From NCBI RefSeq assembly GCF_014174165.1, contig NZ_JABEQN010000017.1:1-64000 (forward strand): a DNA stretch of 64,000 nucleotides, given 5' to 3'. Within the stretch, counting starts at the first letter, position 1; every line of letters begins with the position of its first letter. This DNA is from Gluconacetobacter dulcium. GTDB lineage: Bacteria; Pseudomonadota; Alphaproteobacteria; Acetobacterales; Acetobacteraceae. The notes beneath the pieces were generated by a model that saw only the letters and a list, made by a program, of their open reading frames with translations, ran no database searches and was not told the DNA's origin. The position numbers and the translations under genes are program-made. Below, in pieces: positions 57,915 to 64,000 of the stretch.

Positions 57915-58184
57915 TTACGCCGCGACCGGAACTGGCGGTACGGCTCTTGCCCGAAAGGAGAGACGGAACGCGAGATCAGAAGCCAGGGGATCGCACCCGG
58001 CAGGGGCGACCGCACCCGCCTGGACCAGACGTTCCAGCGTGGCGCGAAGTCTGATCCCCGGTATACCGGTGTGGGCCACCAGAGACGTTAGCGTCACGCC
58101 CCGTCCGTCATGACCGAGGCGGCGGAGCACGGAGAGGACACGCGGAGCTAGCGGATCGTCTTCGAAAAGGGGGCGGGTTACCAT
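57915..58184 (-). CDS. Small winged-helix DNA-binding protein
   Basis: An 89-residue protein whose core VLSVLRRLGHDGRGVTLTSL, TGIPGIRLRATLERLVQAGAV looks like an IclR/MarR-style winged helix with no effector domain. GGAGG lies seven bases before ATG 58184. Probably a small regulator of the local accessory genes. Confidence 0.55.
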   Translation of the reverse strand: MVTRPLFEDDPLAPRVLSVLRRLGHDGRGVTLTSLVAHTGIPGIRLRATLERLVQAGAVAPAGCDPLASDLAFRLSFRARAVPPVPVAA

Positions 58185-58584
58185 GATACGCCTCCCTCCA
58201 GTCGGTTGCGCCATCTCCGGGCGGCTGTGCGCAAGGAGCGGCGATAGCGGGAATAAAGTCCTTTCAGTGTCGACATCCACATCCTCCGATTAAAGCAACA
58301 TGGATTCCAGTTGTCTGGCTCACAGAGCCTATGCCGGACCCGATGGCGTCCAGCGAAAGCATGATTGGAAGAGATGCTTGCCTCGTCAAGGGGGTGCGAA
58401 ATGCAGATTCTTTTTAATGAATAATTTTATTATTTTTATTTGTGTTTGTTTTCTGTAGCGGTGTTGCGGAGAGAAATTACATGGGGTTTGTTGATTTTCG
58501 TTAACCATCATGGCGATGATCGCAGAAAATCAATATATTTCTCTCTGATGATGGTGGCCTTGGGTTTTCCGGCCACCACCTGTC
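58185..58584. other. Intergenic region with a strongly AT-rich patch
   Basis: No gene is seen. Bases about 58400-58460 are almost pure A/T with T-runs, very unlike the surrounding GC-rich DNA. The patch may be a promoter, a silencer-protein target, or the edge of transferred DNA. Confidence 0.4.
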
Positions 58585-59157
58585 TTAGAGAGCGCTTCCA
58601 GCGCGTCCGTTTGTCGGGACTTCCGTCCGCGTCTCGACGGCGGGCGTCAGAGCCATGGAACCAGTCTTTTGATCTCCGGGATTGTCAACTGCCATCGGCG
58701 CGGCGAGAGTCGGACAGGCTTTGCTTCCGGTGCGTGACACATGAACGATTGGCGCCCCCCGACCGTTTGATGTGATCGTGATCGTCTGCGTACAGGCGGT
58801 GGGTCCACCGGTGCTGACCGCCTCGAAACGCTGCCAAGACATGCTCTGTTTCGAGAGGTCGTGACCAACAGCCGGCACGGCGCGCAGGACGCCGTCCAGC
58901 CGCGAAGCCAATGTCCGATCGACTGCCTCCATGAGAGCCATATTGCGTGCCATCATGCGATCAACAGCCTCGAACATGTCGATATCAGGCATTGCCGCTG
59001 TCGTCGCGAAGCCCTGGACCGGGACCAGGATACCGACCTGGTGTCCCCGCGCGTCAACGACGCGCAACGCATCCTGAGCCTGCACAGGCAGGGCAGCCGC
59101 GCAGCAAGCCAGTGTAGCAATAAAGGCACCAGCCTGAATCATACGAGAAAAATGCAT
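58585..59157 (-). CDS. Hypothetical exported protein
   Basis: A 190-residue protein with a Sec signal peptide (MHFSRMIQAGAFIATLACCA, cleavage near VQAQD). The mature part has a helical stretch (MFEAVDRMMARNMALMEAVDRTL) and two cysteines that may pair (ACTQT, KACPT). GGAGG is eight bases upstream of ATG 59157. No family is recognised. Confidence 0.65.
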   Translation of the reverse strand: MHFSRMIQAGAFIATLACCAAALPVQAQDALRVVDARGHQVGILVPVQGFATTAAMPDIDMFEAVDRMMARNMALMEAVDRTLASRLDGVLRAVPAVGHDLSKQSMSWQRFEAVSTGGPTACTQTITITSNGRGAPIVHVSRTGSKACPTLAAPMAVDNPGDQKTGSMALTPAVETRTEVPTNGRAGSAL

Positions 59158-59239
59158 TTTGGAATCCTCCGTGTCTGTTAAGCAGTGTCGGACGACGCGG
59201 AAAATATGGAGTGCCAAGAACTAGCCCGCAAGGAGTTAA

Positions 59240-59719
59240 ATGGCGATATCTAGAGACCTTCCGGTGCTGATTACGACGGTCGAAGTGACGTGGATCGAAA
59301 AGGTGGTGGAACGCTGGCTGCGCTTCGGGCGGCCGATCGCGGACACGATCCTCGACCGTCAGCGGCGCATGCTCAGCTTCTCCCCAGACAACGTATTCGC
59401 CTTCGTTCTCTGGGCCGCTAACGAATACGGAACGGTTGAATCGCACATCGACATCGTGCGCACGGTCGGCTCCGGCGAAGACTACCAGACCGTCCCCTGC
59501 GTGCAACCGGGTGGCGAGGTGTTGCTGCACCAGAGTTCATGGCCGCGCGTCCAGCGCGTGCTGGAAGCGATCGATACGGTCGAGGCGCAGGATATCGACC
59601 CGACCGAGGTCAGCCCCGACTATTGGCGTCACCTGCACCAGCGACTGGAGGCGCGACAACAGCCCGACGCCTACACGAAGGCACGGCATCGGGCATGGCC
59701 CGAAAACGGCATGCCGTAG
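59240..59719 (+). CDS. DUF2840 domain protein of conjugative elements
   Basis: A 159-residue protein matching DUF2840 in pattern: RFGRPIADTILDRQRRMLSF, FAFVLWAANEYGTVESHIDI, QTVPCVQPGGEVLL and DPTEVSPDYWRHLHQRLEAR. Such genes typically sit with parA, traF and replication genes in integrative conjugative elements of alphaproteobacteria. Those partners are absent here, so this is a leftover of an element. AAGGAG precedes ATG 59240. Confidence 0.75.
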   Translation: MAISRDLPVLITTVEVTWIEKVVERWLRFGRPIADTILDRQRRMLSFSPDNVFAFVLWAANEYGTVESHIDIVRTVGSGEDYQTVPCVQPGGEVLLHQSSWPRVQRVLEAIDTVEAQDIDPTEVSPDYWRHLHQRLEARQQPDAYTKARHRAWPENGMP

Positions 59720-59821
59720 AGCGTCATCATCGGTGCGACCTTTCGTTCGCTGTCATCCCGGCAGGGTCATTGTTTTGCACAACCATGGCGAGACGCTATT
59801 CTGGCACGACAGTCTTTCGGA

Positions 59822-60121
59822 TTGCGGAACCTCATCGCGCAATACGATGCCCTAACCCGGACCGCCACGCATGAGGCGGATCAGCCCTCCGGCATGCTCC
59901 GTATCACGGCGCCGGCGACATTCGGGCGCCACCACGTTGCACCAGTACCGTCCGATTTCCTGGCACGGTTCGAAAACATTCAGGCCACCCCGGTCTTGTC
60001 GGACCGTAACCTTGATCTGATCGAAGAGGGTCTGGATGTCGCCATCCGCATCGGCGTTCCGCGCCTTCGCCCCCGAAGCCGCGCGCGAAAACATCCACCC
60101 AACTGCCGACGGGTGCGCTGA
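59822..60121 (+). pseudogene. LysR-family regulator fragment
   Basis: The frame has MLRITAPATFGRHHVAPVPS, FLARFENIQATPVLSDR and LDLIEEGLDVAIRIG, the first part of a LysR effector domain. The helix-turn-helix is missing, and the C-terminal half is lost after about 60065, where the sequence becomes unrelated. Confidence 0.75.
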
Positions 60122-60182
60122 CGGTCAATTCCTGAACCGAAAGCGCGCCGTCTCCCGCACGTCAGCCGCGTCAGGGCCTGTC

Positions 60183-60362
60183 AGAGCCTGACCGCAAATG
60201 TGGGCTGGCGAGCGAGAACGGCCCGTATCGGGCCGCGCCCGGCGTGTGTTTCCGAGCATCGGAGCAGAGTGGCCTTGATGGCCACGAGCACCGAAGCCCA
60301 GAAAACGCGCGGAGGAAACGCGCGGAGGACACGCCGCCAGCGCGCATTCGCGGTCAGGCTCT
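60183..60362. mobile_element. MITE-like 180-bp element with terminal inverted repeats
   Basis: The ends 60183-60210 and 60335-60362 are inverted repeats matching at 25 of 28 positions; the outer part is AGAGCCTGACCGC. The interior has no gene. The right end overlaps the stop codon of the first pirin gene. No target duplication is clear. Confidence 0.55.
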
Positions 60363-61252
60363 CAGGACATCGGCGGCGGCGACGGGTCGCCCGACGGCAG
60401 GGGAATGAATTCGTCATGGTCCGCCTCGGGCAGTTTCATCCGCCCGGCCTTCCAGTCCTCGGCGGCCTGCGCCAGCCGCGCCTTCGAGGAACTGACGAAA
60501 TTCCAGAACAGGAACCGTTCCCCGACAGGCTCGCCCCCCAGCACCATCGCGGTCGTCGGCGCCAGGGCCTGGAAAGATGAGGCCCCGGCCCCCAGCACCA
60601 GCATCCGCCCCGCCTCATACCGCTCGCCGTCGATCTCGATCGCTCCGGTGGCGATATAAAGCGCCCGCTCCGGATAGACGGTCGGAATTTCCGCCCGCGC
60701 GCCGGCCGCGAGTTCAAGATGCGCATAGAACAGCGGCGAATGTGTCCGCGCCGCGGCGGTCAGCCCATAGGCCCGCCCCGCAATAAGCTGCCCCCGCACG
60801 CCGGCCGCATCCCATTGCGGCAGATCGTCCCCTTCATGATGCGAAAAGGAGGGCGCGGCCTCCTCATCACCCTTCGGCAGCGCGACCCATGCCTGGATGC
60901 CATGCAGATGGTCCCCCACCGCACGCGCCTTCTCGAACCGCTCGCTATGCGTGATCCCGCTGCCGGCCGTCATCCAGTTGACCTCCTGCGGCCGGATCGC
61001 CTGCTCCGACCCCAGACTGTCGCGATGCACCACCTCCCCCGAAAACAGGTACGTGACGGTGGAAAGCCCGATATGCGGATGCGGCCGCACATCGAGGCTG
61101 CGATCGACCCCCGCCGCGATATCCATCGGCCCCATATGGTCGAAAAAGATAAAAGGCCCGACCATCCGTCGCCGCGCGAAGGGCAGGATGCGCCCCACTT
61201 CCAGCCCGCCGCCCAGACTGCGGCGACGCTGTTCGATCATCATCTCGATCAT
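60362..61252 (-). CDS. Pirin-family protein
   Basis: A 296-residue bicupin of the pirin family. The metal-binding N-terminal cupin shows FIFFDHMGPMDIAAG, VRPHPHIGLSTVTYLFSGEVVHRDSLG and NWMTAGSGITHSERF. Pirins act as redox-sensing regulators or quercetinases. GAAGGGGA precedes the ATG at 61252. It lies after a second pirin in the same direction, 50 bp apart. Confidence 0.9.
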   Translation of the reverse strand: MIEMMIEQRRRSLGGGLEVGRILPFARRRMVGPFIFFDHMGPMDIAAGVDRSLDVRPHPHIGLSTVTYLFSGEVVHRDSLGSEQAIRPQEVNWMTAGSGITHSERFEKARAVGDHLHGIQAWVALPKGDEEAAPSFSHHEGDDLPQWDAAGVRGQLIAGRAYGLTAAARTHSPLFYAHLELAAGARAEIPTVYPERALYIATGAIEIDGERYEAGRMLVLGAGASSFQALAPTTAMVLGGEPVGERFLFWNFVSSSKARLAQAAEDWKAGRMKLPEADHDEFIPLPSGDPSPPPMS

Positions 61253-61302
61253 GGTACAGTCTCCCCTTCGGCTGCGCGACCGGGCTGGCGGCACCCGCCC
61301 GG

Positions 61303-62172
61303 TCAGGCGGCAATCCCGCCGAAATGTCCGTTGTTGAAATCCTCGATCGCCTGGCGGATCTCCTCCTGCGTGTTCATCACGAAGGGGCCATAGCCGGCGA
61401 TCGGTTCGTTCAACGGCTGTCCGGTCAGGACAAGAAAGCTGGCCGCCTCCGTCGCCTGCAACGTCACCTCCGCGCCCTCCCGGCTGAGCAGAGCGAACTG
61501 CGCGCTCGCCAGTTCCATGCCGCCATTCACGACCAGGCGTCCTTCCAGCAGGACGATCGCCGTGCTGTGCCCGACCGGCAGGTCAAGCGTCACCTGCGCG
61601 CCCGCATGCAGCGTGCCGTCCCACACATTCAACGGCGAGAACAGCCGCGCCGGTCCATGCCCCGTCCCGTAATCCCCGGCGATCACACGCAGCGTGCCGG
61701 CATCATGGGGCAGAGAAACAACCGGAATATCGGCCGCGCGCAGCGTCTGGTAGGTTGCCGGCGCCCCCTTGTCCGCGGCCGGCAGGTTCACCCACAACTG
61801 CACCATGCGAAACGCACCGCCCGCGCGCGCATAGTCGGCCGAATGGAATTCCTCATGCTGGATGCCGTTCCCCGCCGTCATCCACTGCACGTCACCCGGC
61901 CCGATCACACCGCCGCCGCCCGAGGAATCGCGGTGCTCGACCTCGCCATCATAGACGATCGTCACCGTCTCGAATCCCTTGTGCGGATGCTCGCCCACAC
62001 CACGCCGCGCCTCCGTGGGGCCGAACGTATAAGGCCCGGCATAATCCAGCAGCAGGAACGGACTCAGATGCGCGCCGAACGCGCTGTAGGAAAACAGGGA
62101 ACGGACAGGAAAGCCGTCCCCCACCCAATGGCCGCGATCATTGCCGTAGCGGCCGAGAATCGTCTTCTGCAT
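61303..62172 (-). CDS. Pirin-family protein (second copy)
   Basis: A 289-residue pirin with FLLLDYAGPYTFGPTEARRG, EHPHKGFETVTIVYDGEVEH and QWMTAGNGIQHEEFH metal-binding cupin motifs, and a C-terminal pirin_C region (PLNEPIAGYGPFVMN). GGGAG is about eight bases upstream of ATG 62172. It is divergent from a LysR regulator. Confidence 0.9.
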   Translation of the reverse strand: MQKTILGRYGNDRGHWVGDGFPVRSLFSYSAFGAHLSPFLLLDYAGPYTFGPTEARRGVGEHPHKGFETVTIVYDGEVEHRDSSGGGGVIGPGDVQWMTAGNGIQHEEFHSADYARAGGAFRMVQLWVNLPAADKGAPATYQTLRAADIPVVSLPHDAGTLRVIAGDYGTGHGPARLFSPLNVWDGTLHAGAQVTLDLPVGHSTAIVLLEGRLVVNGGMELASAQFALLSREGAEVTLQATEAASFLVLTGQPLNEPIAGYGPFVMNTQEEIRQAIEDFNNGHFGGIAA

Positions 62173-62291
62173 TGCCATGCTCCCGATCGACGGGGCTCCG
62201 ACAGCGACGCCCCTGCATGACGGCAAGATGGGGCGCTCCCGCCCGCGCACAAAGATTGCCCCATCGAACGGTGCGTCCTATTCATAAGACG

Positions 62292-63212
62292 ATGAACGAC
62301 CTCAACGATCTCTATTATTTCGTGCAGGTCGTCCGCCACGGCGGCTTCACGCGCGCCGCACAGGCCACCGGCCTCCAGAAATCCCTCCTCAGCCGCCGGG
62401 TCCGGCTGCTGGAAGAACGGCTGGATACCGTGCTGCTCCAGCGGTCCTCCCGCCATTTCTCGGTAACCGAGGCTGGGCGTGGCTTCTACGAACGGTGCGT
62501 GGTCGTCCGGGAAGAGGCGGAAGCCGCGGAACAATCGGTCGCCCGGCATCATGCCGAACCGTGCGGCATCATCCGCCTCAGTTGCCCGGTCTCGCTCCTG
62601 ACCATCCAGTTCGGTGCGCTGCTGGCCCGGTTCATCATGCGCTATCCCGCCGTCACCCTCAGCCTCGAAAGCACGAACCGGCGGGTGGATCTGCTGGAGG
62701 ACCGGTTCGATCTCGCCATCCGGGTGCGCTTCCCGCCGCTGCAATCGGAAAACCTCATCATGCGCGTGCTCGACACCAGCACGCAGTGCCTGGTTGCCGC
62801 CCCCTCATTGATCGCAGCCCCCCTGGCCTCCCCGGCCGACCTGAACACGCTGCCGAGCCTCGATTTCAACACCCCGCCCGCCAGCCATTCATGGCTTCTC
62901 GAAAACGCGGACGGTCAGACGGCAACGATCTTCCACACGCCCCGCCTCGCCACCGACGACATGGCCGTCCTGCGTGAAGCCGCTCTGGCGGGCGCCGGCA
63001 TCGTCCAGCTTCCGACCATGATGGTCTGGCGCGATATCAAGGAGGGCCGACTGCTCCAGGCCCTGCCCGACTGGCGGCCGCGTGCCGGCATCGTACATGC
63101 CGTCTTTCCTTCCCGCCGGGGACTATCCCCCGCCGTGCGCGCGCTGATCGATTTTCTGGCCGCAGAATGCGCCGCCCAGCGGCAGGATGCGTCACATGTT
63201 CTGGAAACCTGA
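62292..63212 (+). CDS. LysR-family transcriptional regulator
   Basis: A 306-residue LysR regulator with an N-terminal winged helix (LNDLYYFVQVVRHGGFTRAAQATG, SLLSRRVRLLEERL) and an effector domain (ITNRR-like VDLLEDRFDLAIRVRFPP). The start is ATG 62292. Divergent from the two pirin genes across 119 bp, the arrangement expected for their activator. Confidence 0.92.
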   Translation: MNDLNDLYYFVQVVRHGGFTRAAQATGLQKSLLSRRVRLLEERLDTVLLQRSSRHFSVTEAGRGFYERCVVVREEAEAAEQSVARHHAEPCGIIRLSCPVSLLTIQFGALLARFIMRYPAVTLSLESTNRRVDLLEDRFDLAIRVRFPPLQSENLIMRVLDTSTQCLVAAPSLIAAPLASPADLNTLPSLDFNTPPASHSWLLENADGQTATIFHTPRLATDDMAVLREAALAGAGIVQLPTMMVWRDIKEGRLLQALPDWRPRAGIVHAVFPSRRGLSPAVRALIDFLAAECAAQRQDASHVLET

Positions 63213-63224
63213 CAAGCCGAACCG

Positions 63225-63683
63225 TTACAGGCACTCGCGAGACCATTGATAGCGGACGATCGTCACAGGCCAATGCTCATGCGGAAATTCGCCGATATTG
63301 CGCAGCCCATGCTTCTCATAGAAGCGTCGAGCCGCACCATTCGCCACACTGGTGCGCAGCCAGAACCCCTCGGGCATCTCCCGTTTGGCGACATCGAGCA
63401 GACTGCTCCCGATGCCCGCCCCCTTCCGCGCCGGGTCCACAAAAAGCTGCCGCAGCCAGGACGTTTCCGGCTCGAACGCCATAAACCCGGCGATGCCGGA
63501 TGCATCACACGCCACATAGACGCGCCACGCCCGCTTCCATTCCGCTTCGAGGCGCTCACGATATTCCGCCACGTCCGACACGATGTCGGCTTCGACGCCG
63601 ATAGAAAGCGCACTCTCACGCCAGAGCCGCGCGACGGCATCAATGTCGTCGCTGCGCAGCGCACGCACGGGACAGGTCGTCAT
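63225..63683 (-). CDS. GNAT-family N-acetyltransferase
   Basis: A 152-residue GNAT protein. The acetyl-CoA loop is LFVDPARKGAGIGSSLLD and the late motif NGAARRFYEKHGLRNIGEF. It converges on the LysR gene with a 12-bp gap. The substrate is unknown. Confidence 0.85.
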   Translation of the reverse strand: MTTCPVRALRSDDIDAVARLWRESALSIGVEADIVSDVAEYRERLEAEWKRAWRVYVACDASGIAGFMAFEPETSWLRQLFVDPARKGAGIGSSLLDVAKREMPEGFWLRTSVANGAARRFYEKHGLRNIGEFPHEHWPVTIVRYQWSRECL

Positions 63684-63877
63684 TTCCCTACGCGCTCATG
63701 TTTTCGTTCGCCGGTTCCGGGGACGTGTTGGTTTCACGATGCTATCCCTGATACCCTCATATACCCTTCCGAACCCCATACCCGCATATCGAATATGATC
63801 TCCGCGTCTTCGTCGTCTTTTTTATTCCGCGAATGTTTTACCCGCCCCATCTCGACGCGTATCGCGGCGAACAGATA

Positions 63878-64000
63878 ATGCTCAACGGGAAAAGGCACAT
63901 ACTCGCCGTTATCGTGCTCTGCGCCCTGCCGGCCGGATGTACGGATGATGATCAGGGCAAAGGCGACCTGCATACAGCCGTCTCCCGGTGTTTTGCCCGC
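63878..64000 (+). CDS. Lipoprotein, 5' part (cut by window end)
   Basis: From ATG 63878 the frame reads MLNGKRHILAVIVLCALPAG, then C and TDDDQGKGD. This is a lipoprotein signal with lipobox LPAGC followed by an acidic start of the mature protein. It is open to the window edge (41 codons seen). No strong ribosome-binding site is visible, so confidence is moderate. Confidence 0.45.
   Translation, partial: MLNGKRHILAVIVLCALPAGCTDDDQGKGDLHTAVSRCFAR

Noticed and set aside
63734-63973. Minus-strand frame of 79 codons at the right edge
   Set aside because: It overlaps the plus-strand lipoprotein start, which has a proper lipobox. The minus frame has no signal or domain.

Overview
The window looks like chromosome of an alphaproteobacterium, most likely an acetic acid bacterium (Acetobacteraceae, Gluconacetobacter/Komagataeibacter-like). 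This is inferred from the GC-rich coding style, the run of TonB-dependent receptors, an OprB porin, paired pirins, and protein-level resemblance of genes such as dinB, polA, rarA and the prp set. No search could be run, so the taxonomy is inference.

Layout. 0.1-3.7 kb: a 2-hydroxyacid dehydrogenase, DNA polymerase IV, a 39-residue Cys-rich membrane peptide and a membrane-anchored alpha/beta hydrolase. 4.0-8.0 kb: four tightly coupled genes of an oligopeptide ABC importer (order C-B-D-F, reading leftward) with no substrate-binding protein. 8.7-20.4 kb: an Lrp regulator divergent from a set of rightward genes, namely a serine hydroxymethyltransferase-like enzyme, an exported amidohydrolase, a TonB receptor, an exported M20 peptidase and an exported zinc metalloprotease. 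20.6-26.1 kb: leftward zinc-finger protein, polA, a SCO-like protein and a peptide-type solute-binding protein. If the 8.0-20.6 kb block were removed, the binding protein would sit directly in front of the orphan importer genes, so the block looks like an insertion into one operon.

26.2-34.3 kb: a lipoprotein hydrolase, tRNA-Arg(CCG), an OprB porin, and a translationally coupled D-galactonate operon (IclR regulator, dgoK, dgoA, transporter, dgoD). 34.3-45.4 kb: a second TonB receptor, a FosA-type enzyme, a four-gene iron-uptake operon (TonB receptor, two small membrane proteins, PepSY protein) behind a Fur-like palindrome, an AAC(6')-like acetyltransferase, panB and a GNAT enzyme. 44.0-49.3 kb: the 2-methylcitrate cycle (prpD-prpC-prpB) with a divergent XRE/ScfR-type regulator.

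49.3-60.4 kb is accessory and decayed. It holds fused relics of a Mu-like prophage, then the core genes rarA and arfB, a truncated GST, a serine-recombinase relic (nonsense codon, frameshift and internal deletion), an antitoxin next to a deleted toxin, an Hsp20 gene with a ROSE-like RNA thermometer, PsiE, an orphan STN-domain pair, a DUF2840 protein typical of conjugative elements, a LysR fragment and a 180-bp MITE-like element. 60.4-64.0 kb returns to ordinary genes: two pirins divergent from a LysR regulator, a GNAT enzyme, and the start of a lipoprotein gene cut by the window edge.
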